Shown here: piece by piece, positions 53,649 to 62,095 of the stretch
Numbering within the stretch: position 1 is the stretch's first letter
Layout: each line of letters starts with the position of its first letter
Assembly (NCBI GenBank): GCA_017381935.1
Contig: JAFOBG010000054.1
Coordinates: 31,168 to 95,167, forward strand
Direction of reading: 5' to 3'
Source: Alistipes sp.
GTDB taxonomy: Bacteria; Bacteroidota; Bacteroidia; Bacteroidales; Rikenellaceae
Length of the DNA stretch: 64,000 bases
Made by a program: the position numbers and the translations under genes
The notes under the pieces: generated by a model
What the model saw: only the letters and a program-made list of their open reading frames with translations
Databases searched by the model: none
Told to the model about the DNA's origin: nothing

Positions 53649-55174
53649 TAATTACTTTCATTAGGTTGAACAAGTGAACCTGGAGCCTCAAGCTCGTGCT
53701 TTGGTATAGGCCAAACAAAGAGTGGGTGGTCTGCCTTAATAGTAAGGCTGCTACCCTCTGCAAGAGAGTTTGACTGCGGAGTGCGGGTAAAGCCCTGGCC
53801 ATTGTTATAAAGCGAGCCCCAACGCTTTATATCATGCAATCTGAAACCCTCCATATAGAGCTCTCTCACTCGCTCATCAGCAATCTGAGCGATGAAGTTC
53901 TCCTCAGTAAGGGTTATCGCTCCGCCGGAGGTGATACGGCTGGCACGCAGAGTCTGCAAATCCTTTGCAGCTGCGCTATAATCAGGTGTACTCTGACGGC
54001 AAAGAGCCTCAGCACGGATAAGGTACTGCTCAGCAAGGCGCAACGGCTTGGCCATAACGGTATGGTAGAGCAGGTTGCTTGTGATAAGGTCTTGGTTGCC
54101 ATAGTACTTAACAAGCAGAGGCCATGTAAGAGAGTGGGTATGGCCTGTCTGCAGTGTATAGAAGTAACTACTATAACGCATATCGCCCTGAGTGTATAGA
54201 TCAAGAGCCCACTGTGCAGGAACATAGTCTGGATAGTAGTATGTATAGTCTGTAGTAAAGTTCAAGAATATCTGACCCATAGGATAGAAAGAAGAGGCAT
54301 CGTTTGCCGTAAAGCCTACACGCCAGATAATCTCTGTACCCACATCGTAGTTCCACATATAGTCGAAATATGTCATATCAGATGTATAGTAGCTCACAGC
54401 CGAGCTAAGAGCAAACTCGCCTGAGTCGATAACCTTGGTAGAGTACTCTATTGCACTCTGCCAATCCTGCATATCAAGTGCTACTCGTGCATGAAGGGCA
54501 TAGGCTGCCGCCTGAGTAATGAAGGCACTGCTATAGGCATTATCATCCTCATCAAGCAGTCTCTCTGCCATCTTCAAATCCTCAACTACCTGACTATAAG
54601 AGTCATACAAAGTTGCTCTTGGTTGTGGCTTGGCATCTGTATAGTCTGTTCGAACAACTATACCAAGTTCGTTCTGTGCACTCTGAGGGTCGTAAGCCTT
54701 ACAATAGAGGCGTAGAAGGTTTGAAAAGGCCATTGCTCTGATAGCATAGACCTCGCCCGTATAGATATCGAGAGTCTGAATCTGAGTATCATCTGTAAGT
54801 GAAGAGGCTACAGAGTCAACATTCTCAAGATAGTAGTTACATGACGAGATAACTTTATAAAGGGCTGCATAGACAGACTCAACCTCCGAATTGGTTGAAC
54901 GTATCTTCCACTGCCAAATATCTCCAAATGTGTTTGAGTAGCCATCTACCGCATAGACCAAATCCGACTGCAGGTCGGGCAAAATAGAGAGGTAACCGCA
55001 ATAAAGGGCCCTACTCTTAAGCAACGCATAGATACCTGTAACACTCTGCTCGGCATCGTTAAAGCTCTGCATACCATCCTTGGTAGGAATTGCCGACTCT
55101 GGCAGTTTATCCAAGCATGATACAAAACAAAGAGCTGAAAAGGCAACAAATAGTATCTTTATATTTCGTAACAT
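53648..55174 (-). CDS. SusD/RagB-family outer-membrane lipoprotein
   Basis: A 508-residue surface lipoprotein (MLRNIKILFVAFSALCFVSC) that sits as a lid on the SusC-type transporter and captures substrate. The helical TPR-like core shows SusD-family blocks: LPESAIPTKDGMQSFNDAEQ, EVYAIRAMAFSNLLRLYCKA, AAYALHARVALDMQDWQSAI, YLIRAEALCRQSTPDYSAAA, ERVRELYMEGFRLHDIKRWG and PIPKHELEAPG at the C-terminus. It follows the SusC gene after 13 bases. The substrate cannot be read from the sequence; the neighbours point to peptides or glycoproteins rather than a plain polysaccharide. Confidence 0.92.
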   Translation of the reverse strand: MLRNIKILFVAFSALCFVSCLDKLPESAIPTKDGMQSFNDAEQSVTGIYALLKSRALYCGYLSILPDLQSDLVYAVDGYSNTFGDIWQWKIRSTNSEVESVYAALYKVISSCNYYLENVDSVASSLTDDTQIQTLDIYTGEVYAIRAMAFSNLLRLYCKAYDPQSAQNELGIVVRTDYTDAKPQPRATLYDSYSQVVEDLKMAERLLDEDDNAYSSAFITQAAAYALHARVALDMQDWQSAIEYSTKVIDSGEFALSSAVSYYTSDMTYFDYMWNYDVGTEIIWRVGFTANDASSFYPMGQIFLNFTTDYTYYYPDYVPAQWALDLYTQGDMRYSSYFYTLQTGHTHSLTWPLLVKYYGNQDLITSNLLYHTVMAKPLRLAEQYLIRAEALCRQSTPDYSAAAKDLQTLRASRITSGGAITLTEENFIAQIADERVRELYMEGFRLHDIKRWGSLYNNGQGFTRTPQSNSLAEGSSLTIKADHPLFVWPIPKHELEAPGSLVQPNESN

Positions 55175-55187
55175 ATCTCTGTATCTC

Positions 55188-58148
55188 TTAGAATGTTATA
55201 TCAACTCCGAATGTAAACTGACGCGACATCGGATACTGTGCCGCATAGATATTTGCTGTGCCCTCAGGGTCAAGGCCCGAAAAACCGGTAAAGGTCAACA
55301 GGTTTTGTGCCTGTGCATAGACTCTCAGCCCTGTAAAGACCTTACTGCGACCAATAAGCTTATTAGGAAGAGAGTAGCTGAGCATCAAATTCTTAAGTCT
55401 GAGGAAGGAGGCATCCTCAAGCAGACGGCTATCAAACTCTGTATAGACGCCATGACGAGGAATATCCGTTACATCGCCAGGTTTCTGCCAACGCTCAAGC
55501 AAGCGACGAGACTGATTATAGACTGCAAAACGGCCATTTGACTCATCAAAATAGCGGTCGTTGTTTATCATCCAGCGGTCGGCAACCCAGCTAAACTGAG
55601 CTGTAAGCGAGAGTCCCTTCCAGCTAAGAGCTGTGCCGAAACCACCCTGCCATGGAGCGATATAACTCTTGCCTACAAGCACCTTATCCTCATCTCGGAG
55701 TGTAGTTGTCAGCTCGCCATCCTTAGTGTACCACAGCGCATCTCCATTTGCAGGATTAACGCCTGCATAACGGTTGATATAGAACTCTCCAAGTGGATGG
55801 CCCACTACAAGTTTAGTATTTGTACCTGAGCGCTCATACTCCTGAACTCCATTATAGAGTTCCGTAATGCGGTTATGGTTATACGATATATTGGCATTAA
55901 CACTCCACATAAAGTTATCTGTAGCCACCAAAGTACCTACAGCATTTATCTCAACGCCCTTATTTACCATCGCACCTACATTATCCCAATAATATCCAAA
56001 GCCCGATGTTGAGTATGGCTCCGGCACTTCCATCAGCATATCAGAGGTATGCTTATAATAGAGCTCCAAATCGACATTAAGACGATGCCAGAAACCAAAG
56101 TGCAGACCTAAGTTTGTTGTCCAAGGACGCTCCCAGCCAAGATGCTCATTGCCAGGCTGCAAAAGTGCCATACCTGCATTGCCAACATAGTCTGCCCCTC
56201 CGCTTATCAGAGCAAGGTGCTCATAGTTCGGAATAGAGGAGTTACCCGACGTTCCGGTAGAGAGGGATACCTGTGCATTGGTAAGCCAACTCTTATAGCC
56301 CTCCATAAAGGTCTCATTGCGCATGTTCCACATAAATCCCACGCTCCAGAAGGCTGCCCAGCGGCGAGACTTACCAAAGCGAGAGCTACCATCGCCACGC
56401 ACCGAGAAGTCGGCAAAGTAACGGTCATCGTAGTTATACTCGCCTCGACCAAAGAATGAGACAAAGCCATAGTCCGAATCTGTCGTATCACCCCATGAAG
56501 TAACACGAGTTCCGGAAGAGATATTTGTCAGTCGGTCATTATTCTGACCGGCTGCCGTAACATTGAACGCCTCATAATGGCTATCTACGCCCTCATGACC
56601 TAAAAGGAGGTTGAAGTTATGACGATTGTCAATATCGAAACGGTAGTTTATCGTATTGGTTATAGTAAGGCTATAGCTATCTGTAGAGCTACGAGAGGCT
56701 GAACCCTGGCCCTGATTTGGAACATAGCTCGGAAAAGACTGTGCAAAGCCTGTAGAGTGTGTATAATCAACACCGAACTGAGAACGAAGGGTAAGGCCCT
56801 CTATCGGTGTAGCCTCAGCAAACTGAGTTGAGAGAACTTTATACTTCTTAAACGTAACAGGGTTATTCTCAAGCCACTCAACAGGATTTTGTCCATTACC
56901 CTTCCAACTGCCATCGGCAATAGAGGCTACCGAACCATCGGCTCGATATGGGTCCCAATAAGGCATCATAAAGCGAGCAGCAGAGATTGGAGTTACAAGC
57001 GTATAAGCACCCTCATCAGCCTGTGAGATAAGCTGATAGTTGAGCATTGTATTGGCTCCCATCTTGAGCCACTTCCCCATCTTACGCTCAAAGTTCTGAC
57101 GAGTAGAGAAGCGCTGGAAAGAGGAGCCCATTGCCACGCCATCCTGATTATAGTAGCCACCCGAAACGTAGTAAGAGGTCTTTTCGTCAGCTCCTGAGAC
57201 CGAAATCTCATAGTTCTGCAACATTGCTGAGCTGTTAAAGACCTTCTCCATCCAATTTACATCTGTCTGACTGAGCACACTATAGTTTTGACCCTCATCA
57301 AGACCTATTTGTCGTTCATACTCTATACGCTCTGCAGTATTCATCAAATCCCAATTACCATGCGCTACCTGCGAGAATCCGAGCTGCATACGATACTCGA
57401 TTTTAGGACGCTCAGCAGCCTTTCCTCGCTTTGTCGTAATTACAATAACGCCATTTGCCGCACGTGCTCCATAGATAGAGGTCGAGGAGGCATCCTTAAG
57501 CACTGAGATAGACTCTATATCTGCCGGATTGATAGTATTAAAGTCGCTGGCAGCAATCGGCACTCCGTCAAGGATATAGAGAGGTGCTGTTCCGGAGTTG
57601 ATAGAGTTTGTTCCTCGGATAGTCATAACCGCAGAGGCACTCGGCTCACCGGTATTGGAGAGCACCGACAGACCTGGCACCTGACCCTGCAAAGCCTGGT
57701 CAAACGCCGCTGTAGGGGTCTTTTCAATCTTCTCCATCTTGACAGTCGATACTGAGCCCGTAATAGTACCCTTCTTACGCACGCCGTAAGCAATGACTAC
57801 CACATCGTCAATAGACTCTGTCTCTGGATGCAGAGTTACGTTGTAAGTGATGTTTCTTTCGCCGGCAGGAACGCTCCACAAAACCTCCTTATAGCCCAAG
57901 AAGCTAAACGAGATTGTGTTTCCCACTGCCGCCTCGATAGAGTATGTTCCATCAATGTTTGATGAGATACCCTGCATAGTTTCTACGACAACCACCGCCA
58001 CTCCTAGTAGTGGAGAGTTATCTTCAGCCGAAAAGACCGTACCACTGACAGTAACCTTATCAACCGATTGTGCATCAGCTCTATAAGGGGCAGCCATCAA
58101 CAGCAGGATTAGGCTTAACTTAACAAATAGATGTTTGAGTGAGTTCAT
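55188..58148 (-). CDS. SusC/RagA-family TonB-linked outer-membrane transporter
   Basis: About 986 residues from the ATG at 58148 (MNSLKHLFVKLSLILLLMAA signal peptide). Codons upstream of this ATG contain the promoter and are rejected. The N-terminal carboxypeptidase-regulatory-like domain (VSGTVFSAEDNSPLLGVAVV) is followed by a TonB-box region (IDDVVVIAYGVRKKGTITGS), a plug with PLYILDGVPIAASDFNTINP and DIESISVLKDASSTSIYGAR (the SusC signature), and a barrel ending in FTFGVDITF. It imports large oligomeric substrates together with the downstream SusD. It is the first gene of an 11-gene operon. Confidence 0.93.
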   Translation of the reverse strand: MNSLKHLFVKLSLILLLMAAPYRADAQSVDKVTVSGTVFSAEDNSPLLGVAVVVVETMQGISSNIDGTYSIEAAVGNTISFSFLGYKEVLWSVPAGERNITYNVTLHPETESIDDVVVIAYGVRKKGTITGSVSTVKMEKIEKTPTAAFDQALQGQVPGLSVLSNTGEPSASAVMTIRGTNSINSGTAPLYILDGVPIAASDFNTINPADIESISVLKDASSTSIYGARAANGVIVITTKRGKAAERPKIEYRMQLGFSQVAHGNWDLMNTAERIEYERQIGLDEGQNYSVLSQTDVNWMEKVFNSSAMLQNYEISVSGADEKTSYYVSGGYYNQDGVAMGSSFQRFSTRQNFERKMGKWLKMGANTMLNYQLISQADEGAYTLVTPISAARFMMPYWDPYRADGSVASIADGSWKGNGQNPVEWLENNPVTFKKYKVLSTQFAEATPIEGLTLRSQFGVDYTHSTGFAQSFPSYVPNQGQGSASRSSTDSYSLTITNTINYRFDIDNRHNFNLLLGHEGVDSHYEAFNVTAAGQNNDRLTNISSGTRVTSWGDTTDSDYGFVSFFGRGEYNYDDRYFADFSVRGDGSSRFGKSRRWAAFWSVGFMWNMRNETFMEGYKSWLTNAQVSLSTGTSGNSSIPNYEHLALISGGADYVGNAGMALLQPGNEHLGWERPWTTNLGLHFGFWHRLNVDLELYYKHTSDMLMEVPEPYSTSGFGYYWDNVGAMVNKGVEINAVGTLVATDNFMWSVNANISYNHNRITELYNGVQEYERSGTNTKLVVGHPLGEFYINRYAGVNPANGDALWYTKDGELTTTLRDEDKVLVGKSYIAPWQGGFGTALSWKGLSLTAQFSWVADRWMINNDRYFDESNGRFAVYNQSRRLLERWQKPGDVTDIPRHGVYTEFDSRLLEDASFLRLKNLMLSYSLPNKLIGRSKVFTGLRVYAQAQNLLTFTGFSGLDPEGTANIYAAQYPMSRQFTFGVDITF

Positions 58149-58154
58149 AATCGG

Positions 58155-58185
58155 CAAAGGTAGTGCTTTTGTATTAAAGTACAAA
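58155..58185 (-). promoter_or_regulatory. Consensus promoter of the SusCD operon, TTTG-N19-TACCTTTG
   Basis: On the minus strand TACCTTTG (58155-58162) with TTTG at 58182-58185 and a 19-base spacer is a full match to the consensus. It ends 6 bases before the ATG at 58148, so the transcript should be leaderless or nearly so. Its -33 element overlaps the terminator at 58183-58215. Confidence 0.85.
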
Positions 58186-58215
58186 GAGATTGTCTAAAAA
58201 ATAGACAATCTCTTT
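58183..58215 (-). terminator. Terminator of the thiamine receptor gene
   Basis: AAAGAGATTGTCTA pairs perfectly over 14 bases with TAGACAATCTCTTT, 25 bases after the stop at 58241. There is little T run after it, because the next bases are the -33 box of the SusCD promoter. Confidence 0.8.
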
Positions 58216-58240
58216 GCTACCGCTACCCATTTTTGCCGCT

Positions 58241-60508
58241 TTAGAAGTTGACAGTTACATTAGCCAAAATATGTAGTGGTGCTTGCGGGAAGTAGTATGC
58301 CTCATCATACCTTACCCCATCCCACATATAAGAGTAACCATAGCCATTACTACAATACTCCGCATTGAGGAGGTTGTATATCGAGAGGCCAAAGCGGACC
58401 GAGCCCTCTTTAGACAAGGATAATCTATAACCCAAATCGAGATTTGTAACGCAATAGCTATCAAGTGTCAAGCTCTCTATCTGGTTGTTTGTCAGATACT
58501 GTTTACCCACATATTGAGTGTTTAGCAGAGCCTCAAAACCCTTATGGTGAAAATCAAAACCGAGTGATGCAATACAGTTTGGCGAGTAGGCGATTGTCAT
58601 AGTACCGAGATTTTGGCCATAAGTCGGGCTATCGGCAAGTAAATCGACATAATTCTCAATCTTATTTCGGCTGATAGTAGCACTACCCTTTACTGAAATC
58701 CATTTTGCTATCTTATAGTCCAAAATAACCTCTACGCCACAACGATAACTATCAGGAACATTGACATTTAGAGCATCCGAACTATCATTTACCATACCTG
58801 TAGGAATTAGCTGATTTCGGTACTTCATATAGTAGAGATTAACCCCAAGTGATAAGCTGTTTGAGGAGTATTGATAACCCACCTCATAGTCAAAAAGTCG
58901 CTCAGGTGAAGGATAACTACTATCCTTAGCAAACATATAACGGTCTGTAAAATCGGCACGAGTTGGCTCCTTATTGGCAATAGCAAATGAGGCGTAAAGG
59001 CGATGTCTCTTTGCAAAGTTATAGTTTATTCCAAAGTGAGGGTTGAAAAAGTGGTATAACTTGTCAATTGCAATAGGTTGCATCTGCATCGTATTCCAAT
59101 CGAAGTTGTCATTCACACCCCATGCACGATAACCAACCATACGATATTGCAAATCTGCAAAAATATGCAATTTTTCAACCGGTTTCCACATCACTTTTGC
59201 AAAGATATTCGCATCCTGCTTAGTAACATCATTGTCATACCATCGTCCTGCAATATCACTCTTTGCCATACCGTCAACCCACTCAATATCGCCCCAATGC
59301 GGACAGCGATAGTGGCTCCACGACCCTCCAAATATAGCTGAAACTTTATCGGCTGTATAGTGTGCTGAAGCGTTGAGTCCAAAGGTATGGTTACGCATAA
59401 TTTTACGGCGAATCATATCGGCCTCTACACTTGGGTCTGTAATGCCGAGATTACTATACTCAAGCAGTGTACGCTCGGCCTTATACTGCTTATAGTAGCC
59501 ATAGCCATAAGTATAGTAACCCGTTACATTCATGGCCCATTGCTCATTAAAGCTATGATTTACAACAAGTTGGTTATTTAGTTGCAGATAGTTATCCGTT
59601 TGGTCGTCATAGTAATCTACCTTTGTCCCGTCTGCAAGAGTATAAGGGCCGTGAGATGTTTCATACTGTCCCTCAGTATGATAGCGGCGGCCATAAAGAG
59701 CCATCTCCTCCTTTGTTACACCGGTATATGTAAGATAGGTCTTTGCAACACCTCCGAAGCTGAGCAACTTTACCGACGTTTTACCTGAGTAGTAGCCGCC
59801 CTGCAGCAGATAGGACTTTAGGTCTGTTTTTCCACGGTCTATATAGCCATCAGAGCCGATATGGCTTACTCTGGCATCTACAGTCCAATGGCCGCCAATA
59901 AGCCCTGAGCCGATAGCCACCGACTGCTTATTGGTGTTATAAGAACCATAAGAGAGTGATGCTGAGCCACCAAATTGTGTTGCCGGCGCTGTTGTAGTCA
60001 TATTTATAGCTCCTCCAAAGGCTCCCGTACCATTTGTCGATACTCCTGCGCCTCGTTGAATTTGCACATCCCCTATAGCCGAGATAAGGTCGGGCGTATC
60101 GTACCAATAGGTTGAGTGAGAGTCGGGGTTGTTAAGTGGCATGCCATTGACCGTTACATTTAGTCTTGTGGCATCGGTTCCCCTAAGGCGAATAGATGTT
60201 CCTCCAATACCGATACCAGTCTCATTTGTTGCAATCATCGAAGGTGAGAGGGCAAGCAGCGACGGGATATCTGTTCCGTAGCTGTTTCTCTCAATCTGCT
60301 TGCGACCAATATCTGTATAGGCCATAGGCGAGGATTTACCTGCACGCAGAGCAACCACCTCAATTGTAGAGATGTTATCAAACATCGCCACCGAGTCTGT
60401 CTGAGAGGATAAAGATTGTGAAGATTGATTGTTTTGTGCGACATGATTTGTCGCTTGTACGCCGAGCGATAACCCCGCCACGGCGAGAGTCAGAAAAAAC
60501 CTTTTCAT
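58241..60508 (-). CDS. TonB-dependent receptor under TPP control, likely thiamine transporter
   Basis: A 755-residue outer-membrane receptor with signal peptide (MKRFFLTLAVAGLSLGVQA), a TonB-box-like IEVVALRAGKSSPMAYTDIG, a plug (NRSY-type start NSYGTDIPSLLALSPSMIAT, TSIRLRGTDATRLNVTVNGM) and a barrel ending ILANVTVNF. It lacks the carboxypeptidase-like extra domain, so it is not SusC-type. The TPP riboswitch in its leader (60545-60643) shows that it is switched off when thiamine diphosphate is plentiful, which predicts uptake of thiamine or a precursor, as known for TPP-linked receptors in Bacteroidetes. It appears to be transcribed alone. Confidence 0.87.
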   Translation of the reverse strand: MKRFFLTLAVAGLSLGVQATNHVAQNNQSSQSLSSQTDSVAMFDNISTIEVVALRAGKSSPMAYTDIGRKQIERNSYGTDIPSLLALSPSMIATNETGIGIGGTSIRLRGTDATRLNVTVNGMPLNNPDSHSTYWYDTPDLISAIGDVQIQRGAGVSTNGTGAFGGAINMTTTAPATQFGGSASLSYGSYNTNKQSVAIGSGLIGGHWTVDARVSHIGSDGYIDRGKTDLKSYLLQGGYYSGKTSVKLLSFGGVAKTYLTYTGVTKEEMALYGRRYHTEGQYETSHGPYTLADGTKVDYYDDQTDNYLQLNNQLVVNHSFNEQWAMNVTGYYTYGYGYYKQYKAERTLLEYSNLGITDPSVEADMIRRKIMRNHTFGLNASAHYTADKVSAIFGGSWSHYRCPHWGDIEWVDGMAKSDIAGRWYDNDVTKQDANIFAKVMWKPVEKLHIFADLQYRMVGYRAWGVNDNFDWNTMQMQPIAIDKLYHFFNPHFGINYNFAKRHRLYASFAIANKEPTRADFTDRYMFAKDSSYPSPERLFDYEVGYQYSSNSLSLGVNLYYMKYRNQLIPTGMVNDSSDALNVNVPDSYRCGVEVILDYKIAKWISVKGSATISRNKIENYVDLLADSPTYGQNLGTMTIAYSPNCIASLGFDFHHKGFEALLNTQYVGKQYLTNNQIESLTLDSYCVTNLDLGYRLSLSKEGSVRFGLSIYNLLNAEYCSNGYGYSYMWDGVRYDEAYYFPQAPLHILANVTVNF

Positions 60509-60544
60509 AACTTCTTAAGTGTTTATTAGTTAAAAAATCAGAAA

Positions 60545-60643
60545 AGGGGTATGTATCGATTACTCTCTTCCCGGTCTCAGCATTACCCGTATCCGGTTCA
60601 ATGGGTATAATCTCAGCCTGTTGCAAAGCAAAAAGCACCCCTA
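60545..60643 (-). promoter_or_regulatory. TPP riboswitch (THI element)
   Basis: On the minus strand the closing stem pairs AGGGGT (60637-60642) with ACCCCT (60545-60550). Inside are the conserved CTGAGA (60611-60616), the ACCC-TTGAACC segment (TGAACC near 60595-60600) and GATACGGGTAATGC followed by GGGAAG. These match the thiamine diphosphate aptamer. The 36 bases to the ATG are AT-rich and may hold the expression platform. Confidence 0.95.
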
Positions 60644-60657
60644 TGTAGTATTTGCTA

Positions 60658-60688
60658 CAAAGGTAGTGCTTTTTGTATAAATATCAAA
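60658..60688 (-). promoter_or_regulatory. Promoter of the riboswitch-receptor transcript, TTTG-N19-TACCTTTG
   Basis: On the minus strand TACCTTTG (60658-60665) with TTTG (60685-60688), spacer 19. The 12 bases AGCACTACCTTTG-like around the -7 box are the same as in the SusCD promoter at 58155-58185. Transcription would start near 60653, about 10 bases before the aptamer stem. Confidence 0.8.
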
Positions 60689-60700
60689 TAGTTTTGACTA

Positions 60701-62074
60701 TTATTTCATATTATCATTAGTCAAAGGTTTGCCATCAACCTCTCCTGTAAGGGTATGAAGGAAGGCAACTATCTTATCCTCATCAGCGTCAGTAAGCTCT
60801 ACGCCAACCTGATATGTACCCATCTTGCAGACAGCCTCCTTAAGCTCTGACTCTGTACCATCATGGAAGTATGGAGCTGTCAAAGCAACATTTCTTAGGC
60901 CCGGAACCTTAAAGCGATGACGGTCTCTTTCGCAAGCGGTCTCCTTAAAGCGGCCATTATCCTCAACAGTCAGCTCAAGGCCTCTATCTGCAAAGTAATC
61001 AGCATATTGGCCCATCAACTCATAAGAGAGTCCTCCGAGATTTACGCCCGCATGACATGTTGCGCAGTTATACTTTACAAACAGCTCGTAGCCCTGTTTC
61101 TCCTCAGCTGTAATAGCAGTATTATCGCCTCTTAAGTATTTATCAAAGCGAGAGTTAGGAGTTATAAGTGTGCGCTCAAACTCTGCAATGGCGTCTGTAA
61201 TATTAGCCTCACTCCAACCCTCAGGATATACAGCCTTAAATGCCTTTGTAAGGGCTCTATCCTTTGCAAGTTTAGCTATAATCTGGTCAAAAGAGGTACA
61301 ACCCATCTCTACAGGGTTGAGTGGAGGACCTGCAGCCTGCAACTCAAGGGTAGCAGCACGGCCATCCCAGAACTGCACGAAGTTATAGACAGCGTTATAT
61401 ACTGTCGGTGCATTGACGCCACCAAATTGGCCATAGACGCCCTCTGAGTACTGCTTATTATCTACGCCGCCCGTATTAAGACCATGGCATGATGCACAAG
61501 AGACTGTATTATCTACCGACAAACGGGTATCGTGATAGAGTATTCTACCAAGCTCAACCTTTGCAGGGTCAACCTCAAGGCTCTGAGCCACAGGACGGAT
61601 TACAGAGCCTGCAAACTCACCCTCTAAACCATCATTATAATATGCAGCACGGCACTGCTGGGCCCAATCGACAATAATATCGCATTTCGCATCTGTCATC
61701 TGACTACCCCAATGTACCAAATAGTACTTAGCCATCGGCATATCGCCATCTATAGCAGCCTTCTCGACCTTTGCCACATCAACCATAGACGGTGTCTGGC
61801 CACTCTTCAGTGCATCTATCAGCGGCTGGCAGTCGAACATCTTATAACCCTCCTTACTATCTGTTACAACAACATCTCCCACAACAGGGAAAGAGGCATA
61901 GAATGGCAACTTAGGTTCTGCACTATGACAGCTCAAACAGCCACCATCCTCCAAAATCTTCAGTACTCTCTCCGTCTGAGCCAAACTCGCTGACGGAGCT
62001 CGATTAGTGATGCGATAGACCGCCAATAGCAGCGCTACCAGCACCAAAGACCAAACAAGTAGTTTTTTCATCAT
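60701..62074 (-). CDS. Triheme cytochrome c peroxidase
   Basis: A 457-residue periplasmic enzyme with an N-terminal anchor or signal (MKKLLVWSLVLVALLLAVYR). It carries three heme c sites: CLSCH at residues 46-50 in an N-terminal heme-binding domain, CASCH at 193-197 and CATCH at 337-341, the latter two in the diheme peroxidase core. The core also has APTVYNAVYNFVQFWDGRAA and ALTAPYFHDGTESELKEAVC. It reduces hydrogen peroxide with electrons from the quinol or cytochrome pool. The extra N-terminal heme may be an electron entry point. It is encoded 21 bases after ccsA, so cofactor assembly and enzyme appear co-expressed. Confidence 0.88.
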   Translation of the reverse strand: MMKKLLVWSLVLVALLLAVYRITNRAPSASLAQTERVLKILEDGGCLSCHSAEPKLPFYASFPVVGDVVVTDSKEGYKMFDCQPLIDALKSGQTPSMVDVAKVEKAAIDGDMPMAKYYLVHWGSQMTDAKCDIIVDWAQQCRAAYYNDGLEGEFAGSVIRPVAQSLEVDPAKVELGRILYHDTRLSVDNTVSCASCHGLNTGGVDNKQYSEGVYGQFGGVNAPTVYNAVYNFVQFWDGRAATLELQAAGPPLNPVEMGCTSFDQIIAKLAKDRALTKAFKAVYPEGWSEANITDAIAEFERTLITPNSRFDKYLRGDNTAITAEEKQGYELFVKYNCATCHAGVNLGGLSYELMGQYADYFADRGLELTVEDNGRFKETACERDRHRFKVPGLRNVALTAPYFHDGTESELKEAVCKMGTYQVGVELTDADEDKIVAFLHTLTGEVDGKPLTNDNMK

Positions 62075-62095
62075 AACTTTCTATTTTTAAGATGT

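Noticed and set aside
60378-60638. 86-residue minus-strand frame overlapping the TPP aptamer
   Set aside because: It reads across the riboswitch stem and aptamer and ends inside the receptor gene in another frame. The conserved RNA explains the region.
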